Shown: positions 9,174 to 17,882, counted from the first letter of the stretch. The stretch is 64,000 nucleotides of DNA from CAVQBJ01 sp963819075 (GCA_963819075.1 CAWFUP010000004.1:784829-848828); one strand, 5' to 3'. Notes: generated by a model not told the origin, from the sequence alone. Numbers and translations: made by a program.

Positions 9174-9572
9174 TCAGTCGGAGCCGACCGGCGGGGCGAG
9201 CGCCCGCACCCGCGCGACCGCGAGGCGGAACGCGGCCGGATCGCCGGCCGAGGAGCGCGCGAGCGCGGCCCAGGCGTCGATGTTCTGCGGCTCGTCGTGC
9301 ACGACGCTGACCAGGATCGCCCGCGCCCCCGGCAGGTCGCCGCGGCGGGCGACGAGCTCTGCCCGCAGCAGATCGACCTGCCGGTCGGGATTGAGCGTTC
9401 CGGCATCGTCGAGCAAGCTCGCTGCCTGACCGGCCGCCCTGCCGGTGAGCGCCCCGCGAGCGGAGGCGATCGCACCCGCACGATCGATGTCACGCGATTG
9501 AACAGCGCCAAGCGCGAACCAGGCGCCGACGACGAGCGCAAGCAGCGCGGCGGTGACGCGGACGGCAGGCAT
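9174..9572 (-). CDS. Small membrane-anchored protein with TPR-like helices
   Basis: A 132-residue protein of unknown function. Residues 5-25 form one hydrophobic helix, probably an uncleaved anchor. The rest is Ala-rich helix with a TPR-like segment (DLPGARAILVSVVHDEPQ, then NIDAWAALARSS). An alternative start at ATG 9608 would add 12 residues; neither start has a clear ribosome binding site. It converges on the acyltransferase with 3 bases between the genes. No catalytic motif is visible, so a scaffold or interaction role is only a guess. Confidence 0.6.
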   Translation of the reverse strand: MPAVRVTAALLALVVGAWFALGAVQSRDIDRAGAIASARGALTGRAAGQAASLLDDAGTLNPDRQVDLLRAELVARRGDLPGARAILVSVVHDEPQNIDAWAALARSSAGDPAAFRLAVARVRALAPPVGSD

Positions 9573-9617
9573 CCCTCGGATGATCCCAATTCGCGCCCGG
9601 GGCGGCATGCGGAAGAC

Positions 9618-9666
9618 GGGGTGCACGTCCTTTCTCCAGTTATTTCGTAGTAAGGACGTGCACCCC
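9618..9666. repeat. Long palindrome, copy 1 (15-bp arms, 19-nt loop)
   Basis: Arm GGGGTGCACGTCCTT (9618-9632) and its exact complement AAGGACGTGCACCCC (9652-9666) enclose a 19-base AT-richer centre. It lies between two divergent genes, where a terminator would not be expected. A second element with the same design and a similar arm is at 26987-27039, so this looks like a member of a dispersed palindromic family. Confidence 0.75.
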
Positions 9667-9731
9667 TTGGCCGCGAGGGGGTCGACGGCCGACCCGCGCC
9701 CCGATGCGCACCGCGCCGCTGGCCGAGCCTC

Positions 9732-9737
9732 TAGCAT
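9732..9737 (+). promoter_or_regulatory. -10 element (TAGCAT), probably leaderless, for the LPXTG gene
   Basis: TAGCAT ends 8 bases before the ATG at 9746, so transcription would begin at or next to the start codon. No -35 is recognisable. The same hexamer occurs before the genes at 12860 and 20452. Confidence 0.4.
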
Positions 9738-9745
9738 CCCTGCCC

Positions 9746-10150
9746 ATGCGCAGCGCACGCGCCACCCTGCTGGCCACCGCCGTCCTCGGCCTCGCCCCCG
9801 CGCTCGCCCACGCCCAGAGCGCCGGCGACAACCAGTACACCGACCCCTTCGGCAGCTCGACGACCCCGACCCAGCCCTCGACGACCCACCACACGTCGAC
9901 GACGACGCATCACCAGAGCCTGACCCCCACCCCCCCGCCCTCGACCAACGTCGCCCCCGCGACGGCAACGAACGCCCCGGCAACCCCCCAGCCGACGCCG
10001 ACCACCCAAGCAGGCACGACGGCCTCGGACCCCGCGGCGACCACGCTCCCCCGGACGGGCACGAACACCCTCGAAGAACTCGCCCTCGGCGCAGCCCTCC
10101 TCCTCACCGGCGCGGCGATCACGGCCAGGCGCCGTACCCGAGCACGCTAG
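9746..10150 (+). CDS. Small Thr/Pro-rich secreted protein with LPXTG sorting signal
   Basis: A 134-residue protein with a signal peptide (residues 1-24, ending AHAQS). It has a Thr/Pro/His-rich low-complexity stalk and a C-terminal cell-wall sorting signal: LPRTG at 101-105, a hydrophobic helix (about 109-126) and a basic tail ARRRTRAR. A sortase would cleave after Thr and attach it to peptidoglycan. No folded domain is evident, so it may be a wall spacer. The start at ATG 9746 was chosen because it begins the signal peptide and lies 8 bases from a -10 element. No sortase gene is visible in this window. Confidence 0.75.
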   Translation: MRSARATLLATAVLGLAPALAHAQSAGDNQYTDPFGSSTTPTQPSTTHHTSTTTHHQSLTPTPPPSTNVAPATATNAPATPQPTPTTQAGTTASDPAATTLPRTGTNTLEELALGAALLLTGAAITARRRTRAR

Positions 10151-10156
10151 CCCGGA

Positions 10157-10191
10157 GCGTGGGGTGGCGGTGGCCACCGCCGCACCCACGC
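10157..10191. terminator. Hairpin terminator between convergent genes
   Basis: Outer arms GCGTGGG and CCCACGC enclose the inner palindrome GGCGGTGG/CCACCGCC, just after the LPXTG stop. There is no T tract. It probably ends the plus-strand transcript and could also serve the minus strand. A second inverted repeat (GGGGCGCA at 10227-10234, TGCGCCCC at 10270-10277) overlaps the end of the acylase gene. Confidence 0.55.
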
Positions 10192-10262
10192 CGCCTCGGC
10201 TCCTTTTCTCGGCCTAGGAGAGAGACGGGGCGCACTGGAGGTTGGAGCGAAGCCCGAAGCTC

Positions 10263-12860
10263 CTACCCATGCGCCCCAAACGAAATGGCCTGTTGGAACG
10301 TCGACCGATTCGTCCAAGCCATCGTGAACGGAATCAGCCCCGGCAGGAACTTGATCCGCTCGGCCGTCGCACTGGAGTGCCAGTTCGCGGGGTTGGGGCC
10401 TTGCGAGGCGGCCAGCTTCGTTGCCGCCGCCGCAACCGCCGCCCACAGCGAGGCTCGGCACGCGGCGAGGTTGCCGCCGCCACAATATTGGCGGCTGTAC
10501 GGCCCGCTGACCGGCTCACCGAGCTCGCTGCGCAGGTCCTTGTCGACGTAGCCGTACCACGCGCTCTCGAACGAGCTTCCGCCGTTGCCGTGCACGTCGC
10601 CCGCGGCATCGACCACGTCTCCGGGCGCCTGGTCGTCGGGCGTGACCGCCTCGAGCTTGGCAAGGATGCTCGAGCCGAGGACGGGCGAGAGCACCGCGTC
10701 GGCCAGCGCGCGCCAGGCGGTGTCGAGCACCGCCGCGCCGGGGTCGGTGATCTGGCCGTTGCCCGTCGTGTCAAGGCGGCTCGCACCGTTGGCCACCCAC
10801 GCGGTGACGAGGTTCGCCGCCTGCTGGGCGAGCGGTGAGGGCGCCGGGCTGCCGGCGAGGACCTTGGCGACCGTTGGCCACACCGCGACGGCGCGCAGGT
10901 CCTGCGTCGCGGCGCGGTTCATGATCGACACGACGCCGGCGAGCGTGTTGCCCGTGGCCTTGAAGCCGCTGAACAGCTGCACGCGGTGGATCGGCCCGAG
11001 CGCGTAGTTGTTGTCGGCCGCTCCCCAGCCGGGCGCCGGCTTGTTGTTCCAGTTGACGATCAGCCCCGACACCGGGTCGATCGCGTGCGGATGCTGGGCC
11101 GGCGTCAGGAACCCCCGCCAGTCGAACTGGCCGTTGCCGACCGTCGGCAGGTCCGGGTCGGTGCGCGGGGCCCGCACGGGCAGGCGTCCGGAGGAGTAGT
11201 AGGCGATGTGCTTGGCGTCCACGTAGAACCAGTTGAACGTCGTCTCGAACTCGCTCGCGGCCTTCAGGAACGTCTGCGGCGAGCGCACGTGGCCGTCGTT
11301 GAGGTCGGCTAGCGCGAGCGCGCTCATCGGCTCTCGGCCGCGCGTGGAGCGCAGGTTGCTGATCGCGTACGGGACGCCCTTGACGAGGGCGGTGCCGTTG
11401 ACGGGGCCGTACACGGTCTGCAGGTAGGAGACGTTCTCGGCCGGTGAGCCGCTGCCAGCACCGAGCACACCAGCGTCGAAGCGGGTCATGGGCAGGCAAC
11501 GGCCCTTGTACACGTAGGACGTCGACGCGCGCGTCGCCGGGCTGCCGTCGGCGTTGCACAGCTGGGAGAGGAACTGGTCGGTGTTCTGGCTCGTCGCGCT
11601 GGTCAGGCTCCAGGCGAAGTCCTTGCCCCGGCCGATGAGCACGTAGGGCTCGGTCGGGGGCGCGACGCCCTCGGCGTCGATGCCGCCACCGTGCAGGTCG
11701 ATCTGCATGACGATCTCGGGGTAGTAGTAGCCGAGCTGCGGGCCCATCACGGCGAGCGGGTGGCCGGTGGCCGAGCGCTTGGCCGACACGAGCAGCGCGT
11801 TGGAGGACACGTGCGGCGGCGCGACGGCGGCGGTGGTGGCCGCCGGGCTCGGGCCGCCGAGCTCGATCGAGTTGGGGTCGACGACGAGCGAGCCGGGGGT
11901 CGGGCCGCTCGGGATCTGGTCGTAGTTGAACGTCCGCGAGATCGTGGTCGGCGCCTCGGGATCGTTGCTCTCGCGCAGGTCGCGCCAGATGCTCGTGCCC
12001 TGCGTCGCCCCGTACTTCGCCTGCAGGGACGCGAGCAGCTCCGAGCTGGCGACCGAGTTGCCGCCGCCATTGCCGAAGATCGAGCCGATGAACGCGAACA
12101 GGCTGATGGCGTCGTCCATCGTGTACGGGGCGGGGCGCTGAGCGGCGGGCACGTTGCCCTGGATGAAGGCGTTCACGCCGGCCACCCAGTTGACGAAGTC
12201 GGTGTAGACCTGGCGGCCCTTCGGCCCAGAGTCGCGCAGGAGGCGGACCTGGGCGCTGACGAACGCCTCGGCCTGCGGGCTCGCGGTGAACGAGCGCAGC
12301 GACGTGACCAGCCCGAAGGCGTTGACGCCGGGGATGTCGAGCACGGCGGCCCGGGCCGGGCCGCGGCCCTCGTTCATGAGCAGGCTACGATCCTCGTACT
12401 CGGCGTAGCCGGCACCGAACATGACGTCGGCGCGCGTCTTGCCGTAGACGTGCGGGATGTCGTGGCTGTCGCGGAGGATCACGATGCCGGCGCGCGGACG
12501 CTCGACCCGGGTCGTGGCGCCCTGGACGCCGAGGCGCTCGGACACGTAGTAGCGCGGCAGGTCGGCCGCGGTCACGTGGCCGCGCAGCGGGGTCAGGGCG
12601 TCGTACAGCGTGCCCTGATCGGTCGAGTTGGCGGTGGTGGGCGCGCTGCCGTACTCGCCGGGGGCGAGGATGTCGAACGCGGAGGCCGCGTCGTCACGAC
12701 CGTTGCTCACGAATGCGGGCAGCGATGCGCGGGCGGTCGATGCGGCGACGCGGGCGCCGGCCGAGCCGGCGAGCGACAGGGCGCCGGCGCCGCAGGCGGC
12801 AACGGCGATCAGGGCAGCAAGGCGCGGTCGCGCGTGGACGGACCGAAACGGACGGGGCAT
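10263..12860 (-). CDS. Secreted penicillin-acylase-family amidohydrolase (Ntn hydrolase)
   Basis: An 865-residue precursor with a signal peptide (hydrophobic residues about 14-36). The family is made as one chain that self-cleaves just before a catalytic Ser. Here the expected junction is the SSNALLVS motif near residue 353, giving an alpha subunit with YAEYEDRSLLMNEGRGPAR and a beta subunit with MGPQLGYYYPEIVMQIDLHG and the late MAWTNRSTFQQ. Relatives cleave acyl side chains from beta-lactams, acyl-homoserine lactones or lipopeptides; the substrate here is unknown. A GGGAG ribosome binding site is 9 bases upstream of ATG 12860. A -10 element TAGCAT is at 12916-12921. Confidence 0.88.
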   Translation of the reverse strand: MPRPFRSVHARPRLAALIAVAACGAGALSLAGSAGARVAASTARASLPAFVSNGRDDAASAFDILAPGEYGSAPTTANSTDQGTLYDALTPLRGHVTAADLPRYYVSERLGVQGATTRVERPRAGIVILRDSHDIPHVYGKTRADVMFGAGYAEYEDRSLLMNEGRGPARAAVLDIPGVNAFGLVTSLRSFTASPQAEAFVSAQVRLLRDSGPKGRQVYTDFVNWVAGVNAFIQGNVPAAQRPAPYTMDDAISLFAFIGSIFGNGGGNSVASSELLASLQAKYGATQGTSIWRDLRESNDPEAPTTISRTFNYDQIPSGPTPGSLVVDPNSIELGGPSPAATTAAVAPPHVSSNALLVSAKRSATGHPLAVMGPQLGYYYPEIVMQIDLHGGGIDAEGVAPPTEPYVLIGRGKDFAWSLTSATSQNTDQFLSQLCNADGSPATRASTSYVYKGRCLPMTRFDAGVLGAGSGSPAENVSYLQTVYGPVNGTALVKGVPYAISNLRSTRGREPMSALALADLNDGHVRSPQTFLKAASEFETTFNWFYVDAKHIAYYSSGRLPVRAPRTDPDLPTVGNGQFDWRGFLTPAQHPHAIDPVSGLIVNWNNKPAPGWGAADNNYALGPIHRVQLFSGFKATGNTLAGVVSIMNRAATQDLRAVAVWPTVAKVLAGSPAPSPLAQQAANLVTAWVANGASRLDTTGNGQITDPGAAVLDTAWRALADAVLSPVLGSSILAKLEAVTPDDQAPGDVVDAAGDVHGNGGSSFESAWYGYVDKDLRSELGEPVSGPYSRQYCGGGNLAACRASLWAAVAAAATKLAASQGPNPANWHSSATAERIKFLPGLIPFTMAWTNRSTFQQAISFGAHG

Positions 12861-12915
12861 CAACGGGGTCTCCCTCTCTCGCGGGCGCGCCCTCCAGCAG
12901 CGCCGGACGCCTTCG

Positions 12916-12921
12916 ATGCTA
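12916..12921 (-). promoter_or_regulatory. -10 element (TAGCAT) for the acylase gene
   Basis: TAGCAT on the minus strand, about 55 bases before the ATG at 12860. This leaves room for the GGGAG ribosome binding site in the leader. No clear -35 is seen. Confidence 0.35.
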
Positions 12922-13042
12922 GGCGGCGGGCCAAACGGCCCAGGCCCGACAGTCCGTCTGGAGATGTCCTCGCTCGGCAGGCACTTCGTATAGCGACGCG
13001 CGGCTCGTACTCATGCTGGCGCCGCCTGTCAGGATGCCGGCC

Positions 13043-13465
13043 GTGAGTCGGCGCTTCGTTCACCGCCTGAGGGTTCGCTACCACGAGTGCGACCTGCAGG
13101 GGATCGTCTTCAACGCCAACTACCTCGCGTACTTCGACATCGCGATAACCGAGTTCATGCGCGAGACGCTCGGCTCCTACCGGCTCCTCCGCGAGCGCGG
13201 GCTCGACCTGCTCGTCGTGGAGGCTGGCGTGCGCTTCCAGGCGCCGGCGCGCTTCGACGACGAGCTCGACATCGCCTTCGTGCCCGCGCCGCTCGGGCGC
13301 TCCTCGATGGTCTCGCACATCGCCCTGCAGCGCGCGGGCGACGCGATCGCCGAGGGCCGCATGGTGCACGTCTTCGTCGACGTCGACGCCCACACGAAGG
13401 TCGCCATCCCCGACTGGATCCGCGACGCCCTCGATCCATGGACGGCCCCGCCACCGGAGCCGTAG
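13043..13465 (+). CDS. Acyl-CoA thioesterase, YbgC/4-hydroxybenzoyl-CoA thioesterase family
   Basis: A 140-residue single hotdog-fold enzyme that hydrolyses acyl-CoA thioesters. The active-site region YHECDLQGIVFNANYLAYFD carries the catalytic Asp followed by the long hotdog helix, as in YbgC and 4HBT enzymes. The start at GTG 13043 was preferred because AGGA (13031-13034) lies 8 bases upstream and the protein then begins at the first strand; ATG 13034 or 13013 would add a few residues. The acyl chain specificity is not evident. Confidence 0.85.
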   Translation: MSRRFVHRLRVRYHECDLQGIVFNANYLAYFDIAITEFMRETLGSYRLLRERGLDLLVVEAGVRFQAPARFDDELDIAFVPAPLGRSSMVSHIALQRAGDAIAEGRMVHVFVDVDAHTKVAIPDWIRDALDPWTAPPPEP

Positions 13466-13575
13466 CCGGCAGCGTCGGTCATCTGTCCACCGCCGCGGGG
13501 CGGCCGCGACTTCGAGCGCGCTCGGCGTGTTCGAGAGGTGGACGCACCCCGAGCGAACGACACAAGGAGACAGAG

Positions 13576-14115
13576 ATGACGACCGCCGTACGGAGGGCCG
13601 GGCTGACGTCGGCGCTCCTCCTCGCCGCCCTACCCGGCGTCGCGCTGGCCACACCCGGCAGCCGATCCTTCCAGCAGACCTACCCGGTGGCCTCGGCACT
13701 GTGCGCGAAGACCACCCTCCCGCCCAAGCTGCAGAGCCAGCAGGGCGCGGTGGCCAGCGACTGCACGGCGCTGCAGAGCGCCTACGACGCCGCCGTCACG
13801 GCCGGTCAGACGGCCGAGGCGAACTTCGCCGCCGCCGTGCAGGCGGCGCGGGGCGCGGCCCAGTCGGCTTGCAACCCGACACCGACGACCCCGGCCGGGC
13901 ACGCCGCCTGCCGTCAGGCCCGAGCTAAGGCGCGCAGCGAGGTGCTCTCACAGCGCACCGGACTGAAGCTCGCCCTGCGCCAGTTCCACCTCTCGATCGA
14001 GCAGGCGCGTGTGACCTTCTGGACCGCGATCCACCAGCTGCGCGGCGGGTCGAGCATCCCCGGCGACTCCCCGACGCCGACCAACACCCCGATCCCGTCG
14101 GGCCCGAGCAGCTAG
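13576..14115 (+). CDS. Secreted Ala/Gln-rich helical protein, function unknown
   Basis: A 179-residue protein with a signal peptide (residues 1-25, ending GVALA). The mature part is a helical region of about 130 residues with three Cys and repeated Gln/Ala/Arg heptad-like stretches. A Pro/Thr/Ser tail ends it. A strong ribosome binding site AAGGAG is 6 bases upstream of ATG 13576. No family was recognised. It converges on the lipoprotein-15-type gene, with a perfect hairpin between them. Confidence 0.75.
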   Translation: MTTAVRRAGLTSALLLAALPGVALATPGSRSFQQTYPVASALCAKTTLPPKLQSQQGAVASDCTALQSAYDAAVTAGQTAEANFAAAVQAARGAAQSACNPTPTTPAGHAACRQARAKARSEVLSQRTGLKLALRQFHLSIEQARVTFWTAIHQLRGGSSIPGDSPTPTNTPIPSGPSS

Positions 14116-14124
14116 CACGGCGTA

Positions 14125-14154
14125 CGCCGGTGGGCCATCCGGGGCCCACCGGCG
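14125..14154. terminator. Bidirectional hairpin terminator
   Basis: A perfect 12-bp stem (14125-14136 with 14143-14154, CGCCGGTGGGCC arm) and a 6-base loop lie between two convergent genes. There is no T tract on either side, as is common for high-GC actinobacterial terminators. Confidence 0.7.
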
Positions 14155-14185
14155 CGTGCGCCGCGAGTCGCCTGCCTGCTCGCGG

Positions 14186-14962
14186 TCAGTACGAATACGG
14201 ATAGGTGTAGCTGCTCGTCGTACTCGTCGTCGTCGTAGTGCTCTGAGAGCCGACGGTCATGGTGCTCGTCGCGGTGCTCGTCGAGGACGAGCCCGCGGAG
14301 TTCACGCCGGGCGTGCTCGAGCTCATGCTCGTCACCGTCGAGGAGCTCGTCGGCCCCGGCGATCCGGGCGAGCCTCCCGGGGTCGTCGGGGAGCTCGGCG
14401 TCGAGCCCGCACCCGGGGTCGATGGCGCCGCGGCGCCCGACGTCGCCGTGGCCGTCACAGCCCGCCAGACCCCGCCGAAGCTCGCGATCCCCTGCCCGGA
14501 GGCGGTCCCGGCGCGCTTGTCGCCGCTGAAGCGGTAGAGCAGCAGGCCACGCAGCGTCACCTGCTCGACGCCGTTCGCGCGCCGGAACAGGCCGAGCTTG
14601 CCGTGCACGCCCGAGCCGGCGCGCAGCGCCGTTCGGGCCGAGGCGACCGTGAGCGGCGGCCAGAACTTCAGGCACAGGGCGCTCACGCATTCGAGGTGGT
14701 GCGTCGTGTCCCCGCTCAGCCAGTAGAGCGTCCGTCCGCGTCCGTCCACGACGATCGTCTCGCCAAGCGTCGCATTGTGCGCGGCGCTGACCGTCGCGGG
14801 AGCAAGCGCGTGGCGGGTCGTGCGCCCGCGCGCGAGCGCGAGCGTCGCCGGCACGGCAAGGCCAACGAGGGCGACCACGAGGATGCGCACGCCGTTTCGC
14901 GCCGAGCCCCTCCCGGCTGCGCGCGCACGGCGGCGAGGTTCGCTCGAGCGAGATGAGGACAT
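14186..14962 (-). CDS. Secreted repeat protein of the lipoprotein-15 (PF03640) type with Ser/Thr-rich tail
   Basis: A 258-residue exported protein. The N-terminal basic region is followed by one hydrophobic segment (about residues 25-44). Two half-repeats of the family follow: GRTLYWLSGD with CLKFWPPLTV, then LLLYRFSGDKRAGTASGQG with GGVWRAVTA. The Cys pair in SALCLKFW is near residue 95. The last 90 residues are almost only Ser, Thr, Gly and Pro, ending in a Tyr-rich tip, and look like an extended wall-spanning stalk. The molecular function of the family is unknown. Confidence 0.78.
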   Translation of the reverse strand: MSSSRSSEPRRRARAAGRGSARNGVRILVVALVGLAVPATLALARGRTTRHALAPATVSAAHNATLGETIVVDGRGRTLYWLSGDTTHHLECVSALCLKFWPPLTVASARTALRAGSGVHGKLGLFRRANGVEQVTLRGLLLYRFSGDKRAGTASGQGIASFGGVWRAVTATATSGAAAPSTPGAGSTPSSPTTPGGSPGSPGPTSSSTVTSMSSSTPGVNSAGSSSTSTATSTMTVGSQSTTTTTSTTSSYTYPYSY

Positions 14963-15101
14963 CGATTACTCCCTTGTTCGATCGATGGGCGTGCTCCTAC
15001 AGACGCCGCGAGGGGCCCGACCGTTCCCGCCTGACGCGAGACCGCTCATCGAGCGCGAGAATGCGGCCCGGACACCCATCGACAGGAGGGACGCCAGGCT
15101 C

Positions 15102-15959
15102 ATGGACTTTCAGGAGATCCGCTACGACGTGGCCGACCGGATCCTCACCCTGACGCTCGACCGCCCGGATCGGCTCAACGCGTGGACGCAGAACATGGGC
15201 CGCGAGCTCATCGCGGCGTTCGACGCCGCCGACGCCGACGACGACATCCGCGTGATCATCGTCACCGGGGCGGGGCGAGGCTTCTGCGCCGGGGCCGACC
15301 TCGAGCAGGGCGGCGATACGTTCGACTGGCGCGAGCGCGAGCACGACGAGGGCAGCGTGCCGCGCGACGGCGGCGGCCGCTTCGCGCTGCGCGTGTTCGC
15401 GAGCACCAAGCCGGTGATCGCCGCCATCAACGGGCCGGCCGTCGGCGTCGGCGTGACGATGACCCTGCCGATGGATATCCGCCTGGCCGCCGAGAGCGCG
15501 CGCCTCGGGTTCGTGTTCGCTCGTCGCGGCATCGTCCCCGAGGCCTGCTCGAGCTGGTTCCTGCCCCGGATCGTCGGCATCAGCACGGCGATGGAGTGGG
15601 TGAGCACCGGCCGGGTCTTCTCGGCCGACGAGGCTCAGGCGCGCGGACTCGTCCGCAGCCTGCACCCCGGCGGCGAGCTCCTCGACGCGGCCCGCGAGCT
15701 GGCCAGCGAGATCGTCACCCACACGGCTCCGGTCTCGGTCGCGCTCGCCCGGCGCCTGATGTGGACGATGCTCGGCGCCGCGCATCCGATGGAGGCGCAC
15801 CGCGCCGACTCACGTGGGATGTTCGCGCGCGGGCAGTCGGCCGACGTGCGCGAGGGGATCGCCTCGTTCCTGCAGAAGCGCCCGCCGGCGTTCACCGACC
15901 GGGTCAGTGACGGCCTCCCGGAGCTGTTCCCCGGATGCGAGGAGCCGGCCTTCCGGTGA
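15102..15959 (+). CDS. Enoyl-CoA hydratase/isomerase (crotonase family)
   Basis: A 285-residue crotonase-fold enzyme acting on acyl-CoA, in fatty-acid or aromatic degradation. The oxyanion-hole segments are GRGFCAGADL near residue 60 and AINGPAVGVGVTMTLPMD near 107. The second catalytic Glu position is in RRGIVPEACSSW. The start at ATG 15102 matches the family N-terminus (MDFQEIRYDVADRILTLTLD). The next gene starts at a GTG overlapping its stop (GTGA), so the pair is coupled. The exact substrate is unclear. Confidence 0.9.
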   Translation: MDFQEIRYDVADRILTLTLDRPDRLNAWTQNMGRELIAAFDAADADDDIRVIIVTGAGRGFCAGADLEQGGDTFDWREREHDEGSVPRDGGGRFALRVFASTKPVIAAINGPAVGVGVTMTLPMDIRLAAESARLGFVFARRGIVPEACSSWFLPRIVGISTAMEWVSTGRVFSADEAQARGLVRSLHPGGELLDAARELASEIVTHTAPVSVALARRLMWTMLGAAHPMEAHRADSRGMFARGQSADVREGIASFLQKRPPAFTDRVSDGLPELFPGCEEPAFR

Positions 15960-16579
15960 CCTTCGAGCCGGCCGCCACCGACCTCGTCGAGGAGGTGATC
16001 GCGCTGCGCGACGGCGAGCTGACGATCCGCCGCCCGCGCGACAGCGAAGCGCTCATCGACGAGGACGCCTTCGCCGAAGACGAGTTCATGCCCTACTGGG
16101 CCGAGCTGTGGCCGAGCGGGCTCGCGCTCGCGCGGCGTCTGGCCGGTCGAGCGCTGCACGGCGCGCGCATCGTCGAGCTCGGGTGCGGTCTCGGGCTGCC
16201 GAGCCTGGTCGCCGCCCGCTCCGGGGGACGCGTGCTGGCCACCGACTGGTCACAGGCGGCGCTCGACCTGCTCGAGCGCAACGCCGCCGCCAACGGCGTT
16301 GCGCTGGCGACGCAGCGCGTCGACTGGAGCGCACCCGAGGAGCTCGTGCGACGCGCGCCCTTCGACCTCGTGCTCGCCGCGGACGTGCTGTACGAGCGGC
16401 GCAACGTGGCCCTCATGCTGTCGCTCCTGCCGGCACTGGCCGCGGAGGTGTGGCTCGCCGACCCCGGACGCTCCTTCACGGAGGCCTTCCTCGAGCAGGC
16501 GCCGCGCCGGTTCGCGGTGCACACCGCGCGCGAGGACGGCGTCTACGTCCACCGACTCACCGCGCTCAGCGCGACATGA
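15956..16579 (+). CDS. Class I methyltransferase, lysine-methyltransferase-like (METTL/Methyltransf_16 type)
   Basis: A 207-residue SAM enzyme. The motif MPYWAELWPSGLALARRL, then VELGCGLGLPSLVAARSG (glycine loop) and LATDWSQAALDLLERNAAAN follow the pattern of small METTL/nicotinamide-type methyltransferases. FDLVLAADVLYERRN is the post-I motif. The start at GTG 15956 is preferred over ATG 15935 because GAGGAG lies 11 bases upstream and the gene then overlaps the crotonase stop. The target, protein lysine or small molecule, is not known. Confidence 0.8.
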   Translation: MTFEPAATDLVEEVIALRDGELTIRRPRDSEALIDEDAFAEDEFMPYWAELWPSGLALARRLAGRALHGARIVELGCGLGLPSLVAARSGGRVLATDWSQAALDLLERNAAANGVALATQRVDWSAPEELVRRAPFDLVLAADVLYERRNVALMLSLLPALAAEVWLADPGRSFTEAFLEQAPRRFAVHTAREDGVYVHRLTALSAT

Positions 16580-17183
16580 ACGCGAGCGGGACACCGAGCC
16601 CGCTGTCGCGGCGGGCGGTGGCGATCCGCCGCCCCGGCTGAACGGCGGCGCGGATCGCGCCGAGGCGCTCGCCCAGGCGCTCTGCGCAGGCGTCGAGTTC
16701 GGCGACGGTCACCGTCAGCCCCCATAGCGTCGAGGGTGCGGGCGTCTGCGCGGGCTCAGGACCGACCACCTCGATGATCGCCTCGCCATGCCGGAAAAAG
16801 GCCTGCCGCACGCCTTGGCCGGGCTCCCCCGCGACCCGCTCGCCGCGCAATCGCATCCCGCTGCGAGCGAGTGCGGCGCAGGTGGCCGCGACGTCGGCGC
16901 TGCGAACGACCACGTGGTCGACGCTCACGGCGGTGTTCGCATGCGCAGGCAGCGGGGCGGACTCGGTGGGCGCGGCAGGCAGCCACTCCGTCGGGATGCC
17001 GTCCACGTCGCCGTCGCCCGCGCCGGTCAGCGACCAACCGGTGATGCCGGCGCCCGCCGAGCCGAGGCGAAGCTCGACGGCGCCGATGCGGCAGACGCCG
17101 TCCTCGGCCACGGTGAATCCGATCGCGCGCCACGGCGGCACCGGGCCCGCGATCCGCAGGGCGGCCACGGTGGGCCCGGCCAC
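16566..17183 (-). CDS. VOC/glyoxalase-like domain protein
   Basis: A 205-residue protein made of two vicinal-oxygen-chelate half modules. VDHVVVRSADVAATCAALA marks the first strand and helix of the second module, and AFFRHGEAIIEVVGPE its metal-side strand. The metal ligands of a true glyoxalase are only partly recognisable (His in VDHVV, Glu in IIEVVG), so activity is uncertain. It starts at GTG 17183, one base after the stop of the GDPD-like gene, so the two share a transcript. Confidence 0.75.
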   Translation of the reverse strand: MAGPTVAALRIAGPVPPWRAIGFTVAEDGVCRIGAVELRLGSAGAGITGWSLTGAGDGDVDGIPTEWLPAAPTESAPLPAHANTAVSVDHVVVRSADVAATCAALARSGMRLRGERVAGEPGQGVRQAFFRHGEAIIEVVGPEPAQTPAPSTLWGLTVTVAELDACAERLGERLGAIRAAVQPGRRIATARRDSGLGVPLAFMSR

Positions 17184-17184
17184 C

Positions 17185-17880
17185 TCAGGACACTCCCGTC
17201 GCGGCGTCGCGAAGGCGCCGCGCCGTCAGCGGGTCGTTCGTGATCAGCCCATCGACGCCAAGCTCGACCAGGCGGCGCAGCTCGCCCTCGCGGTCGGGCG
17301 TCCATGCGTACACGCGCCCACCGGCAGCGTGAACGGCCTCGACGAGCGGCGCGTCCACGAAGCGACGTTCGACGCACACCGCCGAGCAGCCGCCCTCGGA
17401 GACCGCCCAGCACGCCGCGTGTCGCACGCGAGCGCGCGCCCGCCCCGTTGCCGACTCGCACGGGCCAGACCGGGCGTCGGGGTGATCGCCGCGCCGCGCC
17501 GGCAGCGTCCACGCCGCGAGCGCACCGCCGGCCCTCGCCGCCTCGACCGCCGGGCCCAGCTCGCCGCACACGATCGTGCGCGGGCCGAGCGCGCGCTCGG
17601 CGAGCGCCGCCCCGAGCCCGAGGGCCGCGTCGGCCCGCTTGAGATCGGCGAGGAGCCGCGGGCCGTCGTCACCGGCGAGCAACGCCAGCGCCTCCTGGAG
17701 CGACAGCGCGTCGGCGGCGCCCGCGGCACGGTCGTCGTGAGCGACGACGAGACGCGTCCCGGCGAGCGCGACGTCGAGCTCGACGCGCTCGGCGCCGCTC
17801 GCGAGCGCCGTGCGCAAGGCGGCGAGCACCGCCGGGCGACGAGCGCGACGCGGCGGGCGGTGGTGGGCGACGATCTCCAT
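17185..17880 (-). CDS. Glycerophosphodiester phosphodiesterase-like protein, active site degenerate
   Basis: A 231-residue TIM-barrel protein of the GDPD family, which cleaves glycerophosphodiesters. Recognisable parts are MEIVAHHRP (usual HRG), ERVELDVALAG (ELD motif), VVAHDD (HD motif), YAWTPD and VDGLITNDP at the end. The PENT motif, which supplies a metal-binding Glu, is PAVL here, and the usual IEIK is ADLK. Metal binding may therefore be weakened. ATG 17880 has no clear ribosome binding site and lies right after the tRNA-Pro hairpin; the reading frame stays open upstream through the tRNA. Confidence 0.7.
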   Translation of the reverse strand: MEIVAHHRPPRRARRPAVLAALRTALASGAERVELDVALAGTRLVVAHDDRAAGAADALSLQEALALLAGDDGPRLLADLKRADAALGLGAALAERALGPRTIVCGELGPAVEAARAGGALAAWTLPARRGDHPDARSGPCESATGRARARVRHAACWAVSEGGCSAVCVERRFVDAPLVEAVHAAGGRVYAWTPDREGELRRLVELGVDGLITNDPLTARRLRDAATGVS

Positions 17881-17882
17881 CA

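Noticed and set aside
10227..10277. Inverted repeat GGGGCGCA/TGCGCCCC as a third copy of the palindromic family
   Set aside because: The arms are only 8 bp, the spacing is 35 bases and the arm sequence differs. It overlaps the end of the acylase gene and is more likely part of its terminator.
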